A program made the translations under genes and the position numbers. Below the pieces are notes generated by a model, which was not told the origin of the DNA, did not search any database, and saw nothing but the letters and a program-made list of their open reading frames with translations. This document shows positions 20,383-33,107 of a DNA stretch of 60,000 nt, in pieces. The stretch is from positions 60,309,053 to 60,369,052 of the forward strand of contig CM060732.1 in the NCBI GenBank assembly GCA_030704615.1. Direction: 5' to 3'. The stretch comes from Takakia lepidozioides (taxonomy: Eukaryota; Streptophyta; Takakiopsida; Takakiales; Takakiaceae). Position 1 is the first letter of the stretch; the number at the start of each line of letters is the position of its first letter.

Positions 20383-23300
20383 TTGCATTGTCCTCTCAGT
20401 AGACAGACTGTTGGGCAGCAGATCAGTCCCCTCATGGCCCAGTGCCATATCCACGAGCTCAGTTTTCCCTGTGTGGTTGATACTGGATGCACTATATCTG
20501 CTATACCTTTAAGTGTTGTAAGAGTTCTTGGCCTTAAACTATGCCCTGCCATGGGTATTGAGGTGCTTATTGCAGATGGATCCAGGTATGAGCCCTTAGG
20601 ACTAGTCAATGTTCCCATCAGAATTCATAAGAAAGAGGTTGTGGTGACCTGCATAGTCACCATTGGAGATCAATTCCTTCTAGGCCTTGACTGGATGACT
20701 GGAGCTGGTGCCACCATCAGCTTAGCAGACTACACCCTTCTCTTTAACAAGGGCATGAAGTAGTGGTTCCCTTGAAAGCAGTGAAGATCAAGGCTGGGTA
20801 TGCCACAACCAATTTGTCCAGAGTCCAGGCCCTGGTCAAGGAGGTATAGCAGAACTCTCACTCCAACCTCAATTGGCATGATTTCTACAAGTATTAGCCT
20901 GATCTTCAACTTTTATATCAGTGGCATGATCCTGGTGCTAGAGATAGGACAGGGGTGCCACCATAGCCATTCCAAAGAATTCTACTCTGATTCGTGCACC
21001 TCTCAACATCACCATCCCCGCCTTGATCCAGAAGGTGGTCAAGTCTGGTCTGGCCTTCTTGTGTCCAGCTGCTCATTTCCTAGAAGTTGAAGGATGGAGG
21101 AAACTGACTGCCCTTAAGCATTGCCTGGTGGCCAATGGTGTTCTAGATAGAGGATATCGGCAGGAAGTCAAGATTCTGATTGCTAATCCCGAGCGCTTCC
21201 CTGTGATTATCAAAAAGGGGCAGGTTCTGGCTTGCATCACTGCTCTTCCCATTGCTGACATACAAGAGGTGCAAGTTGGTTTTGGACTTGATGCCATTGG
21301 CATCCAACATGGCCCCTTAGATGAGGTTGTTGCTTTTGCTGCAGTTGCACCACCACTTGTTCCTGATCTCAGCCTAGGAGGTAAGAAGGCCCTCACCAAA
21401 GTCTTATCTGAAATCAAGTTGGAAAGTGGAAATGCTTATTGCAAAGAATCTAGATGTTTTCAATTTGGGATTCACTGATTTAGGGCACACTCCTATTCTT
21501 CAACATGACATTGTCACTAAAGAAACAATTTGCTTACCGAGAGTATCAAGGAACGTGCTATAATCCAAGAAGAAGTCCAGAAAATGCTTGATGCTGGTGT
21601 GATTAAACCTTCAGTCTCCCGCTTCTGTGTTGACTTCAGGAAGTTGAATGACATCACAAAAAAATATGCCTACCTTCTACCCAGGATTAATGAAACCTTG
21701 GATCAATTGCATGGTGCTACAATTTCCTCCTCTCTTGATCTTGCATCTGGCTTTTGGCAAGTTCCTCTTACTGAAGCAGCCAAGGAAAAGACCTCATTTG
21801 TGTGTCGCATGGGTAAGTACCAATATGAGACCATGCCTTTTGGTTTGTGCAATGCCACCTCTACATTCCAACGCCTCATGGACATTGTCTTGGGCAATCT
21901 TCGCTGGGAGTGTGCTTTAATTTATGTCGATGATATCAATGTTTACTCAGCCAGTTTTGATGCTCACTTAGCTGATCTCCAGCGTGTTTTCAGCAAATTG
22001 CGCACTGCAGGTCTCAAAGTAAAGCCCAAGAAGTGTGAGCTATTCATGCCTGAGTTGCTCTTCCTTGGTCATATTCTGTCCAAAGATGGTTTGCTTCCTG
22101 ATCCTGCCAAACTTGAGTCTGTTTGGGGCTTTCCTATCCCCAGGGATAAACATTGTATCAAATCCTTCCTTGGTCTGGCTTCTTATTATAGGCGCTTCAT
22201 AAAAAGTTTGCTCACCCTCTGACCAAGGTGTTGTGCAAAGATGCCAGGTTTGAATGGACCTTCTCCTAGCAAGCTGCCTTTGACACCCTTTGCAAGGCTT
22301 TGTGTTCAGCTCCCATCCTGATGTTTCCCAACTTTGAGTTACCTTTCTTGCTTCAGACTGATGCATCTGATGTTGCCGTCTCTGCAATCTTATGTCAAGT
22401 AGTAGAAGGCAAGGAGCATGTCATAGCTTATGCATCTCGTCGTCTAGATCGTCATGAAAGGAATTATTCCATATCTGATAAGGAGGGTCTAGCCCTGGTC
22501 TTTGGTGTGAAGCATTTTAGGCAATATATTTACATGGCAGCCGGTTTGTGGTAGAGACTGATCATTTTCCACTAAAGGCTCTTGTTAAGCCAAGGGAACT
22601 TCATGGCAGACTTGCTAGATGGGCTATGTACCTGCGCAGCATGTAGCTGATCATCCATGACTGCACTACACATAAGAGGTAGACAATGGATTTTAGAGAA
22701 GGTGGTCTGGAGTGTCTGCACCTATGATCTCCAGCCAGGGATACCTTCACCTCATTTGTTACTACTCATGGACATCCAAATCAGGCCTTGAGGCTCAGGC
22801 CAATAGTCACACCGGAGTGCAGCAGCTGAATTACAACAAACTCGGGGGGCCTAGGAAAGAGAAGGGATAAAACACAACAAGGAACTTCCACCAAACCATC
22901 CGAATTCTCGCTAAGCGATAGATCCACCACACATACCAACACACGAATAAATCAACCAGGCTCATCTAGCAGGCTAGACCAGCCCCAAGCAGAAAATATG
23001 CCATGTGAATCCAGGGCTAAGGGTTGCTGATCTGCACAAAGAAGGTTGAGAAGAGGGGCAGCATCAGCAGCAACCAGGTCATCCAATGTGAGCATAGGCC
23101 TGCTGACAGGAGGATCAACCCGTGTGAGTGCATCAGCATTTGTATTTTCCTTGCCCTTCTTGTAGACTATATCCATGTCAAATTGCCAATCAGGGCGTTC
23201 GCCAACTGGCCTTTCCGAGTCCTTGCATAAACAAATTCTCTATCATGTGTCTATTCACCGTTTTATGGGTGATAAGCTTTTCAAGGAGTTCAATAGAGGG

Positions 23301-24432
23301 GGAGTGTCATGCTACTTGGAGGTGCTACCACGGAGCCAGTTGAATGCTTTATTGGAGCGTTTCCATTGTTCCTTGTATGCGGGTCACCTTGGTATCAAGA
23401 AAACTGTGGCCCGCATCCAAGAGGTATACTATTGGCTGGGAATTCACGGAGTCGTCACCGAGTTCATCTCTAAGTGTGAAGGTTGTCGTGCTAACATTGC
23501 TCTCCCTAGGGCCCGGATCTTGTATGAGCTGCAGCCTTTGCCTGTCACCCATGCTTTTGCTCGTGTTGGCATTGACTTGGTAGGACCCCTCGCACTCACG
23601 TCAAAGGGTCGAAGCTACCTTTGTGTTGCTACCGACTACTTGACTAAGTGGGTAGAAGTCCGGCCTTTGCGTTCCAAGGCTAGTGATGCTGTAATCAGTT
23701 CTTCTTCAATGGGATCCTTATGCAGCATGGGGTGTCCTCGGGAGATACTCACGGATCAGGGCAAGGAGTTTTGTAACCAACTCCTCACAGTGGTTTGCTT
23801 CAACTTCGGTGTCAAATGCCCCATACCATCCCCAGACCAATGGCCTTACGGAACGCTTCAACCAAACTCTTTGCCGCATGTTGGAGAAGAATGGCACACT
23901 TACCAGGGAGTGGGGTACCTTTCTTCCTCCTATTCTCTTTGCTTATCGCACCGTTGTGCATGCTAGCACCAAAACTCCTTTTGAGTTATTGTATGGTCGC
24001 AAGTGTGTTTCTCATTTGCATTCTACCTCTCTTATCTCTACTGTTGCTGATCCGGTTGATCTTGATACCTTTGTTGAGGATCTTCATGCTCGCCATGCGG
24101 TGTTTATCCATGATGCCAAGACGAACATTGGTAAGGCTCAACTAACCCAGGCCCGTACTTTTAACAAGCGCGTCAAGTATTCTAACCTGTTTCAGGTGGG
24201 ACAGACTGTGTGCGTTCGATTACAACATGGCAAGCATGCATGCAAATCTAAGCTCAAGATTGACGGTCCCTACTTGATCTATCAGATTTTACGTGGGCGA
24301 CGTGCTCTTCTTCTTCCCCAAGGCTCTAATACTGAAGTGCGGGATGAACCTGTTTCCTTGACAGACTTGGTGCATTCTGAGCTTGTTTTTTATCTTACAT
24401 GTATCAATGTGGAAGGGCGCACGGTGGGGTGA
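20383..24432 (+). pseudogene. Gypsy-1 pol (protease, RT, RNase H, integrase), disrupted
   Basis: Protease: PCVVDTGCTISAIPL near 20470-20515, DTG active site. Reverse transcriptase: CVDFRKLNDITKKY (21628), DLASGFWQVPL, MPFGLCNATSTFQRLMD and the YVDD box (about 21922-21933). RNase H: LLQTDASDVAVSAIL (about 22350) to KEGLALVFGVKHF. Integrase: an HHCC finger (HCSLYAGHLG ... CEGCRAN, 23360-23500), GIDLVGPLALTSKG, LTDQGKEFCNQ, then NGLTERFNQTL in another frame. Frames change at least near 21520, 22225, 22555 and 23830, and the piece 22690-23200 is inverted. No chromodomain is present, unlike Gypsy-2. It cannot make an intact polyprotein. Confidence 0.85.
22690..23200 (-). other. Inverted internal segment of Gypsy-1 pol
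   Basis: On the minus strand, 23176 to 22952 reads MDIVYKKGKENTNADALTR followed by PMLTLDDLVAADAAP. This is the RNase H to integrase connection, which in all gypsy elements follows RNase H on the same strand. Here it lies between a plus-strand RNase H (ending near 22620) and a plus-strand integrase finger. The simplest reading is an inversion of about 0.5 kb; the break points are approximate. Confidence 0.7.
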
Positions 24433-24736
24433 TATCTTGATCTTCTTAGCAATCTACTTCAGCTAATCCACTTAGCGGCTTAGTCTTAGTTTGTGGATGA
24501 TGACTCTTGGGGTCCTCGGGCTTGCCCTCTCTAGGACCTAGAACATTTCTATGACATCTCACCATTTGTACTCCCTGCACGGTTTTCCTAGCCAAGGGTT
24601 TTGTCCTCGGCCCAACTTGCAGGTGCTAGGTTTTCCCTTGGTAGGTTTTTCACCCAACGGTGGAGGGTGATATTGTCCCCTTATTTGTTTTCCTTCGTGG
24701 AGCTCAAGATTTTTCTTGGGGGGTAGGCTTCATAGA

Positions 24737-25250
24737 TGTAAAGCCCCATACTTGCTTAAGCCTGGAAATAACCCGTTTCATCCAAAACGGCGATACACAT
24801 CCATAGTATATTTTTTTGGCGTATAAAGCCGTTAATCCGTTAAAATGATATCTAGGTTAGGGTTAGTTTAGGCTGGTGGCTCGATCCTGGCCCTTCATCA
24901 GATCTAGGGCTACAAGGCGGCGTCGTGGGTTTTGGCCTATGATGCCTCGCCACGCGGCAGGCCACTATGGTTAGGGCTTTTGTATAAAGACGGCGCCCTG
25001 ACACAAGGTCGGGGCGGTGTATTCAGGTGTTAGTGTATATGTGATTTGGGTGTACAAACTTTGGATGAGAGCTCCTGTGTGTGTCAGATCCGTCTGCTTG
25101 ATCCTCCTCTCGCGCATTGCCTGCTCTTTCGCTTGCCCCTTTGTTGTGAAAACACGTTTCTTGAGTATATGCTTCAGGCTCGTTTTGAGGCTTCACAGGC
25201 TGGTGATTTATTAAAACTCTTTAAGTTTGAACTCTGCCATAATTGGTAAA
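24737..25250 (+). repeat. Gypsy-1 3' LTR (right limit uncertain)
   Basis: Starts TGTAAAGCCCC after a polypurine stretch. It contains a TATA-like TATAAA at 24983-24988 and GC-rich DNA just downstream, fitting a U3/R promoter. Without the 5' LTR the end cannot be fixed. Confidence 0.45.
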
Positions 25251-25339
25251 ACCTACCGAGCTTTATAAAAAGACCCAAGTGGGCTGACTGTACAACTGGG
25301 TATCACCTACAGCTTGAAGAAGGTCAGACTACAAGAAAG

Positions 25340-26245
25340 AGGATGGATCAGAGAGTGTCGGGAGGCGAGATGAAGCCGCCCCAACAACCTCTGCCCGACG
25401 TAAAGATAGATTGAGCTTGAGCCTTTTGCAGAGCAACAGAAACTCGTTGTCTAAAGAAAGCTACAAGAACAGAGGCGTGTAGGCTTCCAAGGCTTTTGTT
25501 TTCCGTTGCACGATGGGCGCATATGCGAAGGAAGTCGTTGAACTGATGATGCAAACAACCAAATCTCCACTGCCAAAGGAAGGAATGTGTCTGTGGAGTG
25601 ACGTGCCCGATAGTCACGCTCATTTCCCTGCGCAACTACTGAAGCAGCAACTCCCTATGATGAGGCTGCGCGGGGAAGGAGATCCGACCTAGTAGGATCA
25701 GCGATGGCAACGTCCGCCACTGTACGCAATCCGTCGTGTGAGAGAACAATGTCACCCCGTCATTGAGTGGAATGGTGATCGTGGGTTGATGGGAGTACGT
25801 GCACTTGCTCACAAAGGACATGTCGCACAGGGCTAGGCCCGGCAGGAATACCCGCGCTCGGGGATCGGGTGGGTGTACGTGCTGCAGCTAGCTCCTCGGG
25901 ACCCCAACATTGCGAGCAACCGCGGTTGCTGCATCCCGAACAACATCATGGGTCGCAGTGCGTTCTCCACCACAGGGGCAACGAAGAAGATGTATGCCGA
26001 GTGAATCAATAGGATGGCGACAAACACACTGTTGTAGTCCTAATACATAGGGATGCGGAAGACCCAGTCGAACCCGTAGGGAGGTGATAAATACAACATA
26101 AGACATATGGAAGGGTGCAATGGTTGGTCGTACCCGTGAGCCACGCGCCTGCTCTAGGCCCGACGCACAAGAGAAGTCTGGCCCGATGTGTATCTGAAGG
26201 AGCATCGGAAAGCATGCTGGAAAAAGAGTGTCGGTGCACACATTC
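25340..26245 (-). pseudogene. LINE-type reverse transcriptase, C-terminal relic
   Basis: Minus-strand frames together read RARLLLCVGPRAGAWLTGTT, then VRLGLPHPYVLGLQQCVC and PIDSLGIHLLRCPCGGERT, then ATHDVVRDAATAVARNVG. This is the C-terminal cysteine/histidine region seen after the reverse transcriptase in many non-LTR elements and their derivatives. Farther down (25635-25400) come WRFGCLHHQFNDFLRICAHRATE and FFRQRVSVALQKAQAQSI, also a conserved tail of that group. Frameshifts near 26095 and several stops show it is dead. The reverse transcriptase itself is not in the window. Confidence 0.65.
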
Positions 26246-26530
26246 TATGATGGTATCCTGTAAGTGCTCAAGACCTTGAGTGACCTACTGTTCGAAGGGT
26301 GGCAGACAAGCCTGTGCTTGTGTCCTCTATGACCTGAAAACTCTTACTTCTTACTAACTGAGCCTTTGCCTATGCAAATGTGTAGGCCAGCTGAAGGAAA
26401 GAAGAGCAGCACGTGGCGCATATTTTCATTGAGAGAGTTACACGCACCTCCTCGTGGTGGGGCTTATTTCGGTAATCCCCTCCACTTGAAGGCTTACCGT
26501 GCGTGAAGAACGCACCGGGGACGCAGAGGG

Positions 26531-26617
26531 AACGCTGTAATGCACTGGCCAGCCTGACAGGTAGATTATAGGCTTGTGTAACGCACTGGCCAGCCTGGCG
26601 TGTAGATTCACAGGTTT
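26531..26617. repeat. Two-copy tandem repeat of about 40 bp
   Basis: GCACTGGCCAGCCTG followed by (A/G)C(A/G)(G/T)GTAGATT occurs twice, at about 26542 and 26583. The stretch 26246-26688 has no gene. Confidence 0.6.
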
Positions 26618-26881
26618 AAGGTCACCAGGTTCATTTCAGGGAAAAATCTGAAAGTTCTTTACGAACCTTACAATCTCATCCCCACATAGGGTAAAACACC
26701 CTATGACCGTTATAGTTCCTATGACCGTTCACCTCATAATTGCTTGGGTCAGGCCTGCATGAGCGACCATGGCTGGGCCCAACATTGCTCATTTTTGCCA
26801 CTTGGCAAACAGTTGTTTGATAGAATCCCCAAGAAATATGAGTGGTCATAGGGCTCAAACTTCACACAAGCATTCGGATTG

Positions 26882-27606
26882 TGTCGCGGCCCTTTGCCTT
26901 GAGGGCAGGGGGTCGGGACACAAGAGGGGCCGCCCCTGTGGTGGGGGCAGTGGCAGCGATAGGTATGGGGGGCTGAAGCACCCTTGAGTGCCCAAAGCAC
27001 TCAAGGAGGCGGAGGCGCTCACTAGGTGGAGCCCCGCACACCGGGTTGCGGTGGGGGTGGCTCCACAAGGGGTGGTGGTAGCTTAGCGGGACTTAGTGGG
27101 GGTGGCATAGGACTCACCCTGGGGCGGAGACCTCGTGGTGCGAGTCGTGGGGAGTCTTGGGACTCATCACGGTCCATAGGGGCCGTGGTGGGTGGGCCAA
27201 GACTCACCACGACTCATCACCGGGAGTCGAGGGTGTTCGTGGTGGTTCGCCATAAAATGGCATGATTGTTTGTGAAACCCCCGCGGACAGCTACAGAAGT
27301 ATATATAGGGAGTAGTAACCCCGAGAACGGTGTAAGCCCGTTGGTGACCAAAAACTAGTGAGTAAGCGAGCGAGCCGGAAAGCGACCAAAGAGTGGGGAG
27401 CTGTTCCGGACTGCCAACTACCAAAGGGAATTCCGCTGGCCCCAAATCGTTGGAGGGTTCTTTGGGAGATCAAAGGGGGACCGTTATGCCCCGGTGAGCA
27501 GCCGGAGCTCCAAGTTGGCCCGGCGGCCAGGTTGGGAGTTAGGCGCGTGCATCAAGCGAGTAACTATGACTTGAGGGGGGAGCTTACCGAAGTGAGGTGC
27601 GCGACA
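26882..27606 (+). repeat. Gypsy-2 5' LTR
   Basis: Begins TGTCGCGGCCC, ends GCGACA. A GC-rich U3 contains repeated GACTCACC and GACTCATC motifs (27110-27230). TATATATA lies at 27300-27307, just before the likely transcription start. Confidence 0.92.
27300..27307 (+). promoter_or_regulatory. TATA box of the Gypsy-2 5' LTR
   Basis: TATATATAGGG; the same element is at 33516-33523 in the 3' LTR. Transcription would begin some 25-35 bp downstream. Confidence 0.65.
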
Positions 27607-27607
27607 C

Positions 27608-27620
27608 TTGGTATCAGAGC
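27608..27620 (+). promoter_or_regulatory. Gypsy-2 primer-binding site
   Basis: TTGGTATCAGAGC two bases after the LTR; TGGTATCAGAGC is the usual complement to the 3' end of initiator methionine tRNA in plant LTR elements. Confidence 0.85.
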
Positions 27621-27661
27621 TTAGAGTTCAGTACGCAATCGTCCTTGGGATTGGCCTCATC

Positions 27662-30600
27662 ATGGGGTCGGGCAAGCCAAAGCAAAAGCGGAACGGCCCA
27701 AAAGATGATGATCCTGGTGAGCCCAATGGGGGCGATGTGTCACCGAGGCGGCCGTTTGAGGAAGCAATGCATGTTTCCGAAAACGAGGCCGCTCAAGAGT
27801 GGGAGGAATCTGAGGAGTCGGAGCCTGAGGAATCCCTGAGAGCTCCGACCGACCAACAGATGCCGTCCATGCCAGCAGCCTTTTGGGAAGGGTTATTGGC
27901 GCAATTTGGCGGGACGTTGAAAGACATGTTGAAGGCGGCTAATGCCACTTCCACTAAGGCAAAGTTTAAGGTGAAGCCTAAGGAACCCGACACCTTTGAG
28001 GGTGTCCGAAATCGGAAGGCACTCAACACCTGGCTCTTGGAGCTAGAGCAGTACTTCCGGGCGGCCAAGTTGAGTGATGAGGATCGGGTGGAAGTGGCTC
28101 CCACCTATTTGAGGGGCTATGCTCAACAATGATGGCATAAACGCCTTCATGACCGAGGTCCAAGCCCGGAAATCTTGAACTGGAGTGGGTTCAAGGAATT
28201 GATGAAGAGGCAGTTTGTGCCCCTCAACGCGTCCTGGCTCGCCCGGGACAAGATGAGGAATTTGAAGCAAACAGATGATATTCGGGGATATGTCCAAGCT
28301 TTCAATGTGTTGTTGCTTGAAGTCGCGGACATGGCAGAACCAGAAATGGCCTTCAACTTTGTGGCAGGACTGGCCCCATGGGCCAGGCGGAAGTTGGAGG
28401 AGAAGCCACCTAAGACTTTGAACGAGGCAATTGAGAGGGCTGAATGTTTCTCGGATGTCCCTAAGGGTGAAAGACAAGGCCGTACGGAGCTGAACCACAA
28501 GAAGACCCGGCGGGAAGGTGACTCCTTCCGACCGGAAAAGAAGTGGGATAGGCCACGCAGTGACAATGGCACGTGGAAATCGAAGGGAGGGCCTTCACAA
28601 ATCAAGGCGGCACCCGGTGCTTTGAAAGGAAAAGCGGGTGGAGCGGCCTATGGCGGACAGAAGACGACCTTTGATGGAGTGTGTTTCAATTGCGGGGAGC
28701 CCGGGCACATGGCCAAGAAGTGCACGAAGCCCCGACAATTGAACATGACTTGGGCAACCACAGAGCTGTCGGAAGATACCATCAGTCGCTTGGTGGAAGC
28801 GGTGGTCGCCAGGACTTACAAGGTATGCAAATTTTCTTGTGAGTTGTATCAGGAAACTGGCGCCTTACGTAAAGGGAGTCAGTTATTGTTCGTGGATGGG
28901 ATAATATCCGGGACTAACGTGTCGTTGTTGGTGGACACAGGAGCGTCGCATTCCTTCATGACACCGGCAACGGCACAAAAGCTGGGACACCCGACAAGTG
29001 ACGTGGGGGCCTCTATTGAGGTGCATTCTGCCAAAGGAGAACCGCAATTGGTGACAAGGTTGGCGTTTGATGTTCCTCTTCAACTGGGGAGTTGGGAGGG
29101 ACGTGAGAATTTCACCATCTGTGAGATCGATGGAGTAGATCTCATTTTGGGGATGACCTTTTTGAGCAAATCCGGAGCGGTCATAGATGGCCGCAAGAGA
29201 GTAGTCACGCTGCCATGTGGGAATGGTGGCGAGGTCTTACGAGTGTCGAAAACGCCCAAACCCGTGGGAGGGCGAATAAACCTTCTGTCAGCAAGGGAGT
29301 GGGCCGTGGAGGAGGCACACGAGCCCCAGTTTTTGCTCTACATTAGAGAAGTGAAGGGAGAAGGCGATGGGGAGCCGAGCCCAAATTGGATCAAGGGGAT
29401 TTTGGAGAAATACCAGGATGTGATGCCGGAAGATTTACCAAGCGGCTTGCCACCGCGAAGAGGAGTTGACCACAAGATTGAGGTGATACCGGGATCGGAA
29501 CCGCCTGCCAAGGCGCCCTACCGGTTGAGCCACAGAGAGTTGGTCGAGCTGAAGACTCAACTCAAAAATCTAATGTCAAAGGGGTACATCCGGCCGAGTA
29601 AGTCACCTTACGGAGCCCCGGTGCTATTCACAGACAAGAAGGATGGGACGCTGCGGATGTGTGTCGATTACAGGGCTTTGAATAAGGTGACTATCAAAAA
29701 CCGGTACCCTTTGCCAAGGATCGACGACCTTTTCGATCGGTTGGCAGGAGCGAAGTATTTCAGCTGGATCAATCTGCGCTCCGGCTATCATCAAATTCGA
29801 GTGGCGGAAGGAGATGAGGAGAAGACCGCGTGCAGGACAAGGTATGGTTCATATGACTTCTTGGTGATGCCTTTTGGACTCACCAACGCTCCCGCGACCT
29901 TTAGCACGCTGATGAACAACCTTTTCCAGGAGTGGTTGGATGACTTTGTGATTGTGTACATCGACGACATCTTGGTGTATTCGAAAACAAAGGAGGAGCA
30001 CCTGGAGCACCTTAAAAGGGTGTTCCAGAAATTGCGGGAAGGGAAGCTGTATGCCAAAGCTTCAAAGTGTGAATTCGGGGTCACAAAAGTGGAGTTCCTG
30101 GGGCATGTGATCACACAAGATGGGATCAGAATGGATGACAGGAAGTTGAGGGCAATCTTGGACTGGGAGCCTCCGTCTTCGGTCCCGGGAGTGCGATCCT
30201 TCCTAGGACTCGCCTCCTATTACCAGAAGTATGTGAGAAATTTTGCTAAGATCGCGGGGCCGCTGTCAGACCTTCTGTGTAAATCCAAAGTCTGGACATG
30301 GAACACATTTTGTGGCCAAGCTTTTGCTGAATTGAAGCAGCGGATGGCGGAAGCTCCAGTCTTGAAAATCCCGGAGTTCGATCGTCCGTTCGAGATTCAT
30401 ACAGATGCGTCGGACTTCGCGATTGGGGGTGTACTGATGCAAGATGGACGTCCAGTGGCTTACGAAAGTAAGAAACTGAATGAAGTGGAGCGACGGTGGC
30501 CGACGAACGAGAAAGAGATGAAGGTGGTGGTGCACTGTCTTGAGCTTTGGCGCCACTATGTTGGTTCCAACCCAGTGAAGGTGTTCACGGACAATGTCAC

Positions 30601-32217
30601 GGTGAAGTATTTTGCCACGCAGCCCAAGTTGTCCCCAAACAACTTAGGTGGCAAGATACTTTGGCGGTGTTCGACGTGGATATCCAGTACAAACCGGGAC
30701 GGGACAACGTGGTGGCCGATGCTTTAAGTAGAAAACATCAGCTCTTGTTGGTGTACAGGGGCGAGACGGCGTTCCAAAGGAAGATCCGGAAGGCTTGCTG
30801 GAAGGATGAGCTGGCGAAGTCCGTGATGCAGGACTTGAGGATGGGGGTTAAATCGCAGTTCCACTTGCAAAATGGACTGCTCCGGTATAAGCAAAAGCGT
30901 CTCTACGTGCCGAAGGGAGGGATCAGAGATAGCCTCTTGAGAGAATGCCATGATAGCCCGCTTGCGGGCCACGACGGAGCCAAGCGCACTGCGGCACTCT
31001 TGAAGAAAGAGTATTTCTGGCCCAAACTGAGGGAGGAGGCAGAGGAGTATGTCAAGACATGCACCACATGCCAACAAAACCGGAGCGAGTACAAAAAGCA
31101 AGCGGGGCTGTTACAACCCTTGCCGATTCCAGAGGGGACTTGGGAAAGCGTCTCGATGGATTTCATGACTGCTATGCCGCTGTCAAAAGGATTCGATGCA
31201 ATCATGGTGATGGTGGATAGGTTCAGTAAAATGGGCCATTTCATCCCCACCAAGGAGACGGCAACGGCGCAGGAAACAAGGCGACTTTACTTCGTCCACG
31301 TCTTAAAGCATCATGGAGTCCCGAAGGATATTGTCTCGGACCGCGATCCAAAGTTTACGAGTAAATTTTGGAGGGCACTTTGGAAGAAGATGGGGACGAG
31401 GCTGAAGATGAGCACCGCCTTCCGACCGACGGCCAAACGGAAAGAGTGACTTCCGTAGTGAAGCAGATCTTGCGGAATTACGTGTCGGTAGACCAAACAG
31501 ACTGGGTGGAACACTTAGACGCGGCAGAGTTCTGTTATAATAACACAGAACACTCCGCAATGGGAGTTTCCCCTTTCGTATTGGTCTATGGAAAAGCACC
31601 TCTGGTGCCGACAAGTTGGGCCGCCCAGGACGTTGAGAAACCGGCAGTAGCGGCGGTACTGGAAGAACGCGAGCGTTTAGTTGAAGCTCGCAAAGTACAA
31701 CATTGCCAAAGCTAGGAAACGGTATGAAAGGCAGGTGAATCGGAAGCGGAGGGAAGTGAAGTTTGAGGCAGGTACGGAGGTCTGGTTGAACATCAAGAAT
31801 TTTCGACTACCTCCGGAAGTGAGTCCAAAGTTCGTACCTCCATATGCGGGACCCTTTCGCATCCGGAAGGTTATGAATGAGGATGTGTATGAATTGGAGC
31901 TGCCGGCAAACAGCAAGATGCATCCAATATTCCACGTCTCCCTTTTGAAGCCTTACTTCAAATATGAAGCGCGTCCGAATCGGCATCAAGTGTTGCGTCC
32001 GCCACCTGTGCTGTTGGATCATGAAAATGAACCTGAGTATGAGGTGGAGGCAGTACTTAAGTCGAGGAGGTTCAAGAACCGAGAAACGGAGTATCTCGTC
32101 AAATGGAAGGGCTATCATCATGTGGAGGCATCTTGGGTGCGTGCCTCAGAAATGGGAAACGCATCCGAGGCGGTTGCAGTTTTCGAAGGGCGATCCCAAA
32201 AACGGAAGAAGCGTTGA
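27662..32217 (+). pseudogene. Gypsy-2 gag-pol polyprotein with chromodomain, disrupted
   Basis: Start ATG 27662. Gag ends with the knuckle [14 protein letters not shown] (28683-28724). Protease [12 protein letters not shown] follows at about 28930. Reverse transcriptase has [20 protein letters not shown] and YIDD (29957-29971). RNase H has [11 protein letters not shown] (30398). Integrase has the finger HDSPLAGH ... CTTCQQN and MDFMTAMPL, SDRDPKFTSKFW. The chromodomain at about 32035-32150 (YEVEAVLKSRR, EYLVKWKGY, SWVRASEM) should direct insertion to marked chromatin. Gag and pol are in one frame, as in single-ORF chromoviruses. Breaks: TGA at 28130-28132 in gag, and frameshifts near 30635, 31430 and 31690. 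The 3' non-coding part 32218-33107 has no gene; GGTAGGGG before the 3' LTR may be the polypurine tract. Confidence 0.9.
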
Positions 32218-33107
32218 TGGGGACATCAACCTTGGAGCGTGGGGGAGGAAATGCATGCTTAGCCCGGCTTAGCTAGCTTAGGAATCCGATTGCAAAAACT
32301 TGTATTGTACAAAAATTTGTTATAAAGGAAATGGGTTCCAAATGTTGTGCGTCCTATTTTGTTTGGAATGGTAATGCATGGTGTGGTTGGCTAGTGTGTA
32401 GAATGCATGCTAGCTTACAAAAGTGGGAGAGGTAAATTGGGTTAATCGTGTCGCAGTGCCGAAATTGGGTGACTCCCATCCAAGGGGCAAGGAAACTTGC
32501 GCCTTCCTTAGGAGTTGCGCACCTGGCGCCTGCGCATACTATAATTGCGCTACCGAGGGGGTTGCTTTGTAGTGCGGGCTAACGCGGAAGCTACGTGCTT
32601 CCGTTCACGTACTATAATCGTGTAGCCTCGGGACGAAGTCGTAGTGCGGCTTCGGCGTGTTCCCGTACCTCAGGCCAGCATTCCAAGGCGGACCCAATTG
32701 TAGTGATTGGGGCGCGCGGTTGGTTCAAGGTTATCTTCCTAGTCAAAGAGGGTTCGAGGTGAACCCTTGCTCAAGGTGATGCCAAAAGCGGCATCATGAG
32801 CGGTCACAAGCAATGTTGTTGCAGTAAGGCGATTCGATCCTCGGGGAGGATCGTTCCTTGGCCTTGAAGTAGGCCAAGAAGAGTGCACTGGATGAGCTTG
32901 AGAAGCTCCACCCTTGGCCGGGACTTGGAGGAAGTCGGCCGAACTAGCTAGTGGAGAGTAGAGTCAAGTGTGGGGTTTGGTTTTTTTGCCATGGGACGCC
33001 ATGGTACGGAAACAAACTCCTTGACGTGGGACGCCACAACTTGGATGTTCGTTTCCACAAAATGGACAAGCCGATGAGGACATCGACTCCCTGTTGGTAG
33101 GGGTGTG

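Larger units (their letters stand above)
17103..25250 (+). mobile_element. Ty3/gypsy retrotransposon Gypsy-1, decayed, 5' part outside window
   Basis: Order gag, protease, reverse transcriptase, RNase H, integrase identifies a Ty3/gypsy element. The CACTA element interrupts its gag region at 17102, so the 5' LTR must lie beyond the CACTA's left end, outside the window. The 3' LTR is estimated from TGTAAAGCCCCATAC at 24737, preceded by a purine-rich CTTGGGGGG tract. The right limit is not certain. Confidence 0.75.

Noticed and set aside
26862-27210. Proline/glycine-rich frames in the Gypsy-2 LTRs
   Set aside because: They lie entirely in LTR DNA and recur in both LTRs; they reflect GC-rich composition, not a gene.
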